From: Bacteroidota bacterium | GTDB lineage: Bacteria > Bacteroidota > Bacteroidia > Chitinophagales > Chitinophagaceae | Assembly (NCBI GenBank): GCA_023386395.1 | Contig: JAEWJV010000342.1 | Span: forward strand, 1 to 17,954 | Length of the DNA: 17,954 bases | Direction: 5' to 3' | Part shown: positions 8,146-15,303 of the stretch, piece after piece | Layout of the letters: every line of letters begins with the position of its first letter | Position numbering within the stretch: the stretch's first letter is position 1 | Made by a program: the position numbers and the translations under genes | The notes under the pieces: generated by a model | What the model saw: only the letters and a program-made list of their open reading frames with translations | What the model was told of the DNA's origin: nothing | Database searches by the model: none

Positions 8146-9828
8146 TTATTTATTCATAGTAAGATGTTCAATTGCTGCACCGAATTGTTTATACTTCGTA
8201 TGGCGTTTATTATATAGCGCCGCCTTTGATTTGTCTGGCACGTATTCCGCTTCAAAACCGCGGCCCATTGCAGCCATAGCATCTTCCACTTTATCGTATA
8301 AACCCGCAGCTGTTGCGGCAAACATGGCTGCGCCTGCGGCGCAGGTTTGTTCGCTTTTATGAATGCGGATATGCATCTGCATAATATCGGCCATCATCTG
8401 CATGATGAATGATGATTTTTTAGCAACACCGCCCATACCTATCAAACCTTTTACCGGGATTTTTTCTTCTATAAATCTTTCAACAATAGCCCTGGCGCCA
8501 AAGCAGGTGGCCTCCGCCACTGCCCTGAACATACGAGGGGCATCACTGCCGAGGCTAAGGCCATAAAAAGCGCCTTCGAGCATCTGGTTGGCATCAGGTG
8601 TTCTTCTTCCGTTAAACCAGTCAACCGCTAATTCATCATCTTCGTTTACTTCAAGCAGTGCGGCGTGTTTGGATAGTGCTGCAATCAATTTGCTTTCGCT
8701 TTTTTCAATTAATTTCCTGGTTGTATCCGCATCAATAATCGTGGATTGATTAAGCGTTTGTTTCAAAGGCCACATTAGTAAATTCCTGAACCAGGCATAG
8801 GCATCACCGAATGCCGACTGGCCTGCTTCCATACCCATCATTCCGGGAATAACTGAGCCCGGCACCTGGCCGCATATACCTTTCACTAAAATATGCTGCA
8901 CTTCGTTTTCGGGTGCAACGAGAATATCGCAGGTGGATGTGCCCATCACTTTGCTTAAAAAATAAGGTTCAATCTGCCCGCCAACCGCGCCCATGTGCGC
9001 ATCAAAAGCGCCAATGCCCACAATGACATCGCTTGATAAACCCAGGCGCTCAGCCCACTCTTTTGAAAGCGTGCCCGCACTTTCCGATGCTGTATAAGCT
9101 TTATCAAAAAGCCTGGCTGTAAAACCGTCCAGTAATGGGTCTAATAATTTGAAAAATTCATTTGGCGGGAAACCTCCAAATTCCTTTGCAAATAAAGCTT
9201 TATGGCCTGCGGCACAAATGCTTCTCTTCATTGAAGCCACATCATTGCCGCCCGTTAAAAGAAATGGTACCCAGTCGCAATGTTCAGCCAATGAATAAGC
9301 AGCCTTTCTTACCGTTTCATCTTTCCGTAAAACATGTAAAAGTTTTGCCCAGAACCATTCAGAAGAGTAGATGCCGCCCACGTATTGCAGGTAATTCACA
9401 TCAAATTTCGCAGCATGCTCATTTATCTCAGCCGCTTCTTTTACAGCCGTATGATCTTTCCATAAAATAAACATGGCATTGGGGTTATTCTCAAACCCCG
9501 GCGTTAATGCCAGCGGCGTTCCTTCCTTATTTACCAAAACAGGAGAGGAGCCTGTTGTATCAACTGATATGGCTTTAATCTTAGCCGAAATCTCTGGGCC
9601 GGCCTGCTGCATGCAGGCTTTAATGGTTGCTTCAAGGCCTTCAACATAATCAAGCGGATGTTGCCGGAATTGATTGACGGAAGCATCGCAAAACAACTGT
9701 TCTTTCCAGCGTGGATAATAAAAAACGGCAGCGGCAACTTCTTCTCCGGTTGCAGCATCAACAATTATGGAGCGAACCGAATCTGTTCCATAATCAACGC
9801 CGATAACATAATTGGTATTCTTAGTCAT
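8146..9828 (-). CDS. araB: L-ribulokinase
   Basis: This 560-aa cytosolic FGGY-family kinase (EC 2.7.1.16) phosphorylates L-ribulose with ATP. The N-terminus NYVIGVDYGTDSVRSIIVD (6-24) and the following YYPRWKEQ (38-44) closely resemble AraB from E. coli rather than xylulokinase or glycerol kinase. Seen also: a Thr-rich TTGSSP (91-96), the catalytic base D276 in GAFDAHMGAVG, MGTSTCDIL (295-303), and the C-terminal GMGGVAKKSSF and EQTCAAGAAMFAA ATP-binding strings. The length matches the family (about 560 aa). It is the first gene of the tight araB-GH51-araD-araA-symporter series, with 241 bp separating it from galM. No consensus promoter was found in that gap; the best partial -7 is TAATTTCG on the minus strand at 9879-9886. 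Confidence 0.96.
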   Translation of the reverse strand: MTKNTNYVIGVDYGTDSVRSIIVDAATGEEVAAAVFYYPRWKEQLFCDASVNQFRQHPLDYVEGLEATIKACMQQAGPEISAKIKAISVDTTGSSPVLVNKEGTPLALTPGFENNPNAMFILWKDHTAVKEAAEINEHAAKFDVNYLQYVGGIYSSEWFWAKLLHVLRKDETVRKAAYSLAEHCDWVPFLLTGGNDVASMKRSICAAGHKALFAKEFGGFPPNEFFKLLDPLLDGFTARLFDKAYTASESAGTLSKEWAERLGLSSDVIVGIGAFDAHMGAVGGQIEPYFLSKVMGTSTCDILVAPENEVQHILVKGICGQVPGSVIPGMMGMEAGQSAFGDAYAWFRNLLMWPLKQTLNQSTIIDADTTRKLIEKSESKLIAALSKHAALLEVNEDDELAVDWFNGRRTPDANQMLEGAFYGLSLGSDAPRMFRAVAEATCFGARAIVERFIEEKIPVKGLIGMGGVAKKSSFIMQMMADIMQMHIRIHKSEQTCAAGAAMFAATAAGLYDKVEDAMAAMGRGFEAEYVPDKSKAALYNKRHTKYKQFGAAIEHLTMNK

Positions 9829-9904
9829 ATCGCAAGAACTGCGTTAGGAAGGCAAGATAGGAAATGATTTTTAATTGTCGAAATTACAATTAAAGTGCAG
9901 GAAT

Positions 9905-10043
9905 GGGGAATCGTGAAAGCATAAAGCTTTGGAAAGAATGATGTTCCCATCAGGTCATTTCTTTAACGCTTATGTTACAAAACGTGGATGCAGGTTTTCT
10001 CCTGAAAATTATCACGCTCCTGCATTCACGTTCCACGATTCAC
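9905..10043. repeat. Intergenic inverted-repeat element, copy 2 (galM-araB gap)
   Basis: The left arm GGGGAATCGTGAAAGC (9905-9920) and right arm ATTCACGTTCCACGATTCAC (10024-10043) share the inverted core CACGATTC/GAATCGTG. The spacing between arms (about 112 nt) is close to that of copy 1 (about 102 nt). The right arm matches copy 1 in 17 of 20 bases in the same orientation. The middle is not obviously conserved between copies. It lies 27 bp after the galM stop codon. No coding potential is seen, and it looks like a short non-autonomous or REP-like intergenic repeat. Confidence 0.55.
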
Positions 10044-10069
10044 TAAAAACATTCACAACCAGGCACTCA

Positions 10070-11191
10070 TTATTTCACACTCAGTTTATATTCTGTAATG
10101 CTGTGATAGGTTTGGCCAGGCTCTAAAATGGTAGAAGGAAAATCAGGCTTGTTTGGTGAATCAGGAAAATGTTGTGTTTCCATGCAAAGTGCAGTATTAA
10201 CCAGCAATGGATTTCCATCATGATTTGTAAATTTTCCATCTAAAAAGTTACCGGTATAAAACTGTAAGCCAGGTTCTGTTGTATAAACTTCAAGCATACG
10301 GCCGCTTGCAGAATCGCTTAAGGTTGCCACCTTCTGTAAAGAAGAATCTTTCCTGTTCAGTACAAAATTATGGTCATATCCGCCCTGTACTGCACTAAAG
10401 TCCTGCCCGATTTTTTTAGCTGTTGTAAAATCAAATGGTGTTCCTTTCACCGCTTTTAATTCACCAGTTGGGATTAATGTAGGATCAACCGGCGTATAGC
10501 GGTCGGCATCAATCTGCAGGTAGTGATCGAGAATTTTGTTTTTTACACTTCCTGTTAAATTAAAATAGCTGTGATTGGTTAAGTTCACCGGTGTTGGCTT
10601 ATCAGTTGTTGCCGTGTATTCAATCTTTAAGCCATCATCGTCGCTTAGCGTATAAACAACCGTAACATCAAGGTTGCCTGGATAACCTTCTTCACCATCT
10701 TTGCTTACATATTTTAAAGTAAGCGAAGATTGTGTTGAATCGGGAACCGTTGCATCCCAAACCACTTTATCAAAACCTTTTATACCACCGTGCAAACTGT
10801 TGGGGCCATTGTTGGCCGCAAGTTTATAAGTTGTTCCGTTCAATGCAAACTGTGCCTTACCTATGCGGTTACCATAGCGCCCGATCAGTGCGCCAAAATA
10901 AGGAGGGTTCTGCCTGTAAGTGCCTAAGCTGTCGAAGCCGATAATGATACTGCTTTTATTGCCGTTCTTATCCGGCGAAATCCAAGATGTAATGGTGCCG
11001 CCGTAATTGCTGATCGTAACCACATCGCCTGCTTTGTTGGTAAGTGTGTACAGGTAAACTTGTTTACCGTCCACTTCGCCCCAGTCTTTTTTTGTTGTGC
11101 CCATAGTTGTTGAAGTTTCATGTTGTGCTTCACTGCAGGATGCAAATGCAACCGTTGCTATTATTAGACCTGCATTAAACCATTTTGCCAT
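10070..11191 (-). CDS. galM: Aldose 1-epimerase (mutarotase), exported lipoprotein
   Basis: A 373-aa GalM-family protein that interconverts the alpha and beta anomers of aldoses (EC 5.1.3.3). The N-terminus has a short hydrophobic segment ending in FASC (C19), a plausible lipobox, so it is probably a periplasm-facing lipoprotein. Active-site residues are visible: R105/R109 in GRYGNRI, H134 in NSLHGG, H207 in NLTNHSYFNL, D272 in GYDHNF and the general base E338 in METQHFPDSPN. The C-terminus (ILEPGQTYHSITEYKL) is also family-typical. Between the two arabinofuranosidase genes, its likely job is to equilibrate arabinose anomers released in the periplasm before uptake (inference). It is 371 bp from the upstream GH51 gene and 241 bp from araB, so it may form its own unit or be read through. 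Confidence 0.93.
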   Translation of the reverse strand: MAKWFNAGLIIATVAFASCSEAQHETSTTMGTTKKDWGEVDGKQVYLYTLTNKAGDVVTISNYGGTITSWISPDKNGNKSSIIIGFDSLGTYRQNPPYFGALIGRYGNRIGKAQFALNGTTYKLAANNGPNSLHGGIKGFDKVVWDATVPDSTQSSLTLKYVSKDGEEGYPGNLDVTVVYTLSDDDGLKIEYTATTDKPTPVNLTNHSYFNLTGSVKNKILDHYLQIDADRYTPVDPTLIPTGELKAVKGTPFDFTTAKKIGQDFSAVQGGYDHNFVLNRKDSSLQKVATLSDSASGRMLEVYTTEPGLQFYTGNFLDGKFTNHDGNPLLVNTALCMETQHFPDSPNKPDFPSTILEPGQTYHSITEYKLSVK

Positions 11192-11562
11192 GTTTATTTT
11201 TTTGAAATGATGAATAAAGATGTAATCACCCTTGCCCCTTCTTTCCCGAATGTTTTCGGGATGGAGAGAATGCCTTGTTTAAAGAGGCATTATTTATTTA
11301 TACAACGGGCTTTAAAATTTTTAAGAAACCTTCAAATGCTGCCCTGCGATGTCTGTTGGCTTTGCAGTTGTTATACGTGAAGCCTCAAGCTTCAAACAAA
11401 CAATCATCAGCCATAATTAATACACTTCTTATTGCGCCGCTAATTAAATGTATGCATTGCAATATGCTTCAACAATCTGTTTCAATCTTTAATGCAAACA
11501 TCTCAATTATTTTGAGAACTTAATAAAGATATGCTTGCTGCAACCAGGTCGTCCTGCTATTA
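11192..11562. other. Intergenic region between the large GH51 gene and galM (371 bp)
   Basis: No credible gene; the open frame at 11275-11523 shows no recognisable features. Two structures are visible. TCCCGAA-TGTT-TTCGGGA (11244-11261) is a perfect 7-bp hairpin about 53 nt before the galM ATG. TCTCAA-TTATT-TTGAGA (11501-11517) is a perfect 6-bp inverted repeat 46 nt after the GH51 stop. The second lacks a clean U-tract, so it may be a weak terminator or an operator. No TAnnTTTG box was found on the minus strand for galM. Confidence 0.6.
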
Positions 11563-13527
11563 TCATTGCATTTTTATATGAATTACCGTAAACGAATAAG
11601 GACGTAATGCCAGGTTCAACTGCCTGCCTGTTACCTCAGCTTCACTCACCTGCGGACTGATATTTTTTGGCGATTCAATTGAATTGACCATATTAAGGTC
11701 GTTGCTTTGAAGCGTTGTTACGATTGCTTTTGATGCAAGCTTCTTTTTGGTGTCAATATTTATTTGTTTTGATATTGACCGGGAAGATGTATTCACTATT
11801 TTCAATATCACTTCATTAGCGGCATTTGTTACGGCAGAAGCGTATAAACTATCCTTTCCTTTAAGTGCTTCGTTAGCCGATGTAATGGCAACAATATTAT
11901 CTCCTTTATTATTGGCAAATAGTTTTTGTACATAATAATTGGTCGTGCCGAAAGAATTCAGGTTATCAAACCATATTAAATCGGGCGTCCATTGCCAGCC
12001 CTCCACGTGTGCAAACAAAGGCGCATAAGAAGCCATTTGTACAAGGTCTGCATTGCGTTCGAGGCCGGTCATGAAAGCAGCTTCCGACAGCGCACATAAC
12101 CAGTTGTTTTTATTTAAAGGACTAACGGTTGCCACACTTTGCGCTGCATATTCACCGGCAAAGATCTTTGGCCCATTCCTGTCGTAATCATCATAACGGC
12201 TGGCATTGTTTTGAAACCATGACGGCGAACTGTAATAATGTTCATCCAATATATCCGCATTCAGTTTGCGCAAGGTATCGTTCAGGAAATGAAACCTTTC
12301 ATCTTCCGGGGAAGGGCCAACACTGTTTACCAGTTGTATTCCGGGATATTTGGATTTGATAGCCTTTGTAAATATTTTATAGCGTTCAACATATTGCGGG
12401 CCCCATTGTTCATTGCCTATGCCCAGCAGTTTAAGATTAAAAGGAGCGGGGCGGCCCATTATTTCACGCAAATGCCCCCATTTTGTTGAAACATCGCCGT
12501 TGGCAAATTCAATTAAATCCAATGCATCCTGTATATATGGATCAAGCTGTGTTGTATCCACCACTTCTGCAGAATTAAACTGGCAGGCCATGCCGCAATT
12601 AAGAATGGGCAATGGCGTTGCGCCAATATCTTCGGCCAGTTGGAAATATTCAAAAAAACCAAGCCCGAAACTTTGGAAATAATCAGGCGTAGAGCGGTGC
12701 GCAAATTCCGTATTCCAGCGGTTTACAATAACCTGCCTCTCTTCAACCGGTCCCACCGTTTTTTTCCATTGATAGCGTGTTGCCAGTTCTCTTCCTTCAA
12801 CAATACAGCCACCGGGAAAGCGCAGGAAGCCGGGTTTCATATCAGCCAGCAACTGCACCAAATCTGCCCTTAAACCATTTGGCCTTTCTTTCCACGTATG
12901 CTGCGGGAATAGGGAAAGCATATCAAAATCAGCAACGCCCCCCCCTTCAAACCAAACATTCAACCTGGCTTTTAATTCAGTTGCATTTGCCGTAAGGCTG
13001 GTTTTGTATTGTTGCCAGTTATTACCAGAAATGTTGACGGTTTGGGATTCGCCCAAATTTTTGCCTGTACTGTCAACCAGTTGCACATGCAATGCAAGAT
13101 TGCCGGTTTCGCTGCGGGCCGAAACCGTAAAAATATATTGCTCATTTTGTTTAATGCCCATACCGCGAAAACCTTCATTGGTTAATCCGAATTTACCTGT
13201 GGCAGTATTACGTGTAACCCTTATGTAGCGCGGGTTTGCGCTGTCTGTTTCCTGCCTGTTGGTTACCAGTATGCTTCCTGTGGTTGGCGATACCTGCCGC
13301 ATAGACCAGCCCGTTAAAGGGCTAAAGAATTCAAACGAACGGTTCTTTACCAATTCTGCATATAAACCGCCATCGGCTGCAAAGTTGATGTCTTCAAAAA
13401 ATATTCCCCACATGGTTGGCTGAATGGCTGCAGTTGGTTTATCTGCTTTTACAACCAATGGCTGGCCTTCTGTTGTATAGGCGTACAATAATATTGCAGC
13501 GATTGCAATTACACGGCTAATTTTCAT
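11563..13527 (-). CDS. Secreted alpha-L-arabinofuranosidase, GH51 with N-terminal carbohydrate-binding-like domain
   Basis: This 654-aa protein has an N-terminal signal peptide (MKISRVIAIAAILLYAYTTEG), so it is exported. It hydrolyses terminal non-reducing arabinofuranosyl groups (EC 3.2.1.55). WGIFFEDINFAADGGLYAEL (40-59) and KNRSFEF are marks of the long eukaryote/Bacteroidota-type GH51. Residues about 72-207 (ending WFEGGGVADFDMLSLFP) look like a CBM4-type jelly roll. The catalytic part has FLRFPGGCIVEG (234-245), the acid/base E373 in GIGNEQWGPQY and the nucleophile E459 in IFAGEYAAQ. Its architecture differs from the 515-aa GH51 in the same cluster, so the two probably attack different linkages or chain lengths (inference). 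Its leader, on the other side, carries terminator-like hairpins. Confidence 0.93.
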   Translation of the reverse strand: MKISRVIAIAAILLYAYTTEGQPLVVKADKPTAAIQPTMWGIFFEDINFAADGGLYAELVKNRSFEFFSPLTGWSMRQVSPTTGSILVTNRQETDSANPRYIRVTRNTATGKFGLTNEGFRGMGIKQNEQYIFTVSARSETGNLALHVQLVDSTGKNLGESQTVNISGNNWQQYKTSLTANATELKARLNVWFEGGGVADFDMLSLFPQHTWKERPNGLRADLVQLLADMKPGFLRFPGGCIVEGRELATRYQWKKTVGPVEERQVIVNRWNTEFAHRSTPDYFQSFGLGFFEYFQLAEDIGATPLPILNCGMACQFNSAEVVDTTQLDPYIQDALDLIEFANGDVSTKWGHLREIMGRPAPFNLKLLGIGNEQWGPQYVERYKIFTKAIKSKYPGIQLVNSVGPSPEDERFHFLNDTLRKLNADILDEHYYSSPSWFQNNASRYDDYDRNGPKIFAGEYAAQSVATVSPLNKNNWLCALSEAAFMTGLERNADLVQMASYAPLFAHVEGWQWTPDLIWFDNLNSFGTTNYYVQKLFANNKGDNIVAITSANEALKGKDSLYASAVTNAANEVILKIVNTSSRSISKQINIDTKKKLASKAIVTTLQSNDLNMVNSIESPKNISPQVSEAEVTGRQLNLALRPYSFTVIHIKMQ

Positions 13528-13586
13528 TTCTTAAATAAATACTTTTTGCGTGGTTAAATTGAGTTTATGGTATCTGAACAAAACAA

Positions 13587-13610
13587 GGGAACCGGTAGAA
13601 ACCAGCTCCC
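13587..13610 (-). terminator. Terminator- or attenuator-like hairpin in the leader of the large GH51 gene
   Basis: In the minus-strand RNA, GGGAGCUGG (13610-13602) pairs with CCGGUUCCC (13595-13587) around loop UUUCUA: nine pairs, two of them G-U. It is followed by the U-rich UUGUUUUGUU. It lies about 60 nt before the GH51 ATG, with no gene upstream on that strand for it to terminate. It may therefore act as a leader attenuator or mark the end of a small RNA. The U-tract is interrupted, so termination strength is uncertain. Confidence 0.45.
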
Positions 13611-13719
13611 GGATTCTTATTAGACAAAAAATAAAAACCGTATTAAAAAAAGTATATGGGTAGTTAATCCTGTAATCAATTTTCATATAGCGCCAAAGCT
13701 TGATTGATAGTATAAAAAT

Positions 13720-13737
13720 ACCTGCTATGCGGCAGGT
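13720..13737 (-). terminator. Second U-tract hairpin upstream of the large GH51 gene
   Basis: On the minus strand ACCTGC-CGCATA-GCAGGT forms a perfect 6-bp hairpin followed by ATTTTTATA; on the plus strand it is followed by only a few T. As with the nearer hairpin there is no upstream minus-strand gene. About 40 nt further upstream (minus strand) a TTGACA, 17-nt spacer and TATTTT resemble a weak sigma-70 promoter. A short transcript ending here is therefore possible but unproven. Confidence 0.4.
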
Positions 13738-14009
13738 TTTACAAGCATGCTAAAATAAGATAAGTTTTTTTAATTGTCAAAAAAACATTTATTATTTAAG
13801 CGCAGATCGCTGTTGCATGGCCTGGCTTGCAGCTTTGCACTTGCAAATGGGCATTTTAGTGTTTGGGAGAGGTTGTGACTTTGTTATTGTTCCGGATGCT
13901 TCTTCATACGTGCTTGCAGGTTCCTGTATTGCCCAGGTATATTAAGCATTGTATTATTTACCGGGAAAGAATTCGCCTGATAGATTCTTCCTTATTATGC
14001 CTCTTATTA

Positions 14010-14062
14010 TATCATTCACCATTTATAATCCATCATTCCCTATGTACAATTCATCATTCACT
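14010..14062. repeat. Degenerate 21-nt tandem repeat, about 2.5 units
   Basis: Units starting at 14010, 14031 and 14052 share the core ATCATTC(A/C)C. The first two also share an AT-rich tail (ATTTATAAT and ATGTACAAT), giving a 21-nt period. The third unit breaks off after the core. The repeat lies in intergenic DNA and has no coding sense. Confidence 0.6.
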
Positions 14063-14080
14063 AACTCGGCTTCCTTAAAT

Positions 14081-14111
14081 TTTGTTTGAAATTATTTTAT
14101 CAGCATATTTG
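14081..14111 (+). promoter_or_regulatory. Candidate promoter for the polysaccharide-export genes
   Basis: TTTG (14081-14084), a 19-nt spacer and CATATTTG (14104-14111) match the Bacteroidota -33/-7 pattern with one mismatch (C for T at the first -7 base). It is the best plus-strand candidate found in the 941-bp gap. If used, it would give a leader of about 350 nt before the wza-like gene. That leader contains several hairpins. Confidence 0.35.
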
Positions 14112-14468
14112 CAATAGAGATGATGATTGCTGAATTGCAATTTGTGATGATCAGTCCGAATCCGAAAAAATAAATTAATAATCCAAAATAAACTGTTTGC
14201 CAATTCCACGTCCGGTGAGGACGTCCGTACCGTTCAATACTTTCCATTTAAACATGTTACTATTTACTGAGCAGGTAATGCTGCTTTAGTTTTTTCTCTT
14301 TTCCAGTGATTGTTCTTAAGAAGCAGTTGGGAGTGAGGGCGGCGAAGCCGTTAATACTGTTCTGTAATTTCCTTTTCAAACAATAAACATTTTCTGTGCT
14401 TTTTGGCCCGGTGCCAAAGTACATTGTCTGGCAAATGCCAGCCTGACATTCATCTTTATACCTGATTA

Positions 14469-15248
14469 ATGCTTTCTTATTTTAGGAATCTTATCCCGCT
14501 GCTTGCCTGCATCATTTTTATGGCTGCCTTTTCTTCCTGCGGTGTGCCGAAGAATTTTCAAAACGCCGTATATCTTAGGGACAGCGTTACCGATTCGGAA
14601 CGCATGGTGCTGCAAAAGCCCGTGGTGATAATGCCGGGCGACAGGCTGAACATTAATATTACTGCTATAAATAAAGAAGCAGCCGATGCTTTTAATATTA
14701 CCCAAGGTGCTGCCACGCAGGGTGTACAGGGCTATCTGGTTGATGCTGCCGGTAACATACAAATGCTGCAACTGGGCACTATACCTGTTGCGGGTTTAGC
14801 GCCGGCTCAATTGCAGCAGCAGTTACAAAAGCAGTTAGATGATTATATAAAAGGGTCGGTAGTTACAGTGAATATTGCCAATTTTAAAGTGATGGTAATG
14901 GGAGAGGTGGGAAGCCCAGGCACGCTCCAGGTGCCAGATGGTAAAATTAATATACTGCAGGCCATTACGCAGAGCGGTGATCTTACCCTTTATGCCAAAC
15001 GGGATAATATTCTGGTGATACGTGAACAGGATGGCAAACGCGAATTTGGCCGGGTGGATATTTCTTCCAATAAAATATTTACTTCTCCTTATTATAATTT
15101 ACAGCAGAATGATGTGATCTATGTGGAACCGGATAAAACAAAGTTTATTAATAATGATGCTTTCCTTAACCGGAATGTGCGTTACCTGGGTTTGGCCATG
15201 ACGGTGCTTTCTGCTGCTTTGCTTATTGTAAATGTTATCAACAGGTAA
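14469..15248 (+). CDS. Wza-like outer-membrane polysaccharide export lipoprotein
   Basis: A 259-aa exported protein of the polysaccharide export (Wza/BexD/KpsD) family, which forms the outer-membrane exit channel for capsule or exopolysaccharide. The signal peptide ends in a lipobox, AFSSC (C24), so it is lipid-anchored. VVIMPGDRLNINI (52-64) opens the Poly_export domain. A SLBB domain starts near residue 141 (VMVMGEVGSPGTLQVPDGKINILQAI region, 141-166). After it, LQQNDVIYVEP (211-221) is family-typical. A C-terminal hydrophobic segment (239-257) is likely membrane-inserted and is the usual layout in Bacteroidota. It is shorter than E. coli Wza (379 aa). The Wzc-like gene follows after 55 bp on the same strand, so the two are surely one operon. 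Confidence 0.92.
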   Translation: MLSYFRNLIPLLACIIFMAAFSSCGVPKNFQNAVYLRDSVTDSERMVLQKPVVIMPGDRLNINITAINKEAADAFNITQGAATQGVQGYLVDAAGNIQMLQLGTIPVAGLAPAQLQQQLQKQLDDYIKGSVVTVNIANFKVMVMGEVGSPGTLQVPDGKINILQAITQSGDLTLYAKRDNILVIREQDGKREFGRVDISSNKIFTSPYYNLQQNDVIYVEPDKTKFINNDAFLNRNVRYLGLAMTVLSAALLIVNVINR

Positions 15249-15303
15249 AATGTGTTTAAAGTGCAACTGACTTTTCAAAAAGGTAGTAAAGTATAAGAAT
15301 TTA

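Larger units (their letters stand above)
13528..14468. other. Divergent intergenic region between the arabinose and polysaccharide-export units (941 bp)
   Basis: No convincing gene is present; the 71-codon frame at 13863-14078 runs through a tandem repeat and is rejected. The region holds two hairpins read towards the GH51 gene (13587-13610 and 13720-13737) and a 6-bp inverted repeat TTTGCA-CT-TGCAAA (13834-13847). It also holds a 21-nt tandem repeat (14010-14062), a candidate plus-strand promoter (14081-14111), a hairpin ACGTCC-GGTGA-GGACGT (14208-14224) and two adjacent hairpins just before the wza-like gene (14402-14418 and 14425-14448). Confidence 0.6.

Noticed and set aside
11275..11523. 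82-codon plus-strand open frame in the GH51-galM gap
   Set aside because: No recognisable domain, biased to AT-rich intergenic composition, and opposite to all neighbouring genes.
13863..14078. 71-codon plus-strand open frame in the 941-bp gap
   Set aside because: Its second half is the translated 21-nt tandem repeat (a run of Ile-His-His), and there is no promoter or homology signal.
4021..14094. The same 15-mer TTTTGTTTGAAATTA before the symporter gene (4021-4035) and in the divergent gap (14080-14094)
   Set aside because: Flanks do not match and the string is AT-rich, so one such chance match in an 18-kb window is not surprising.
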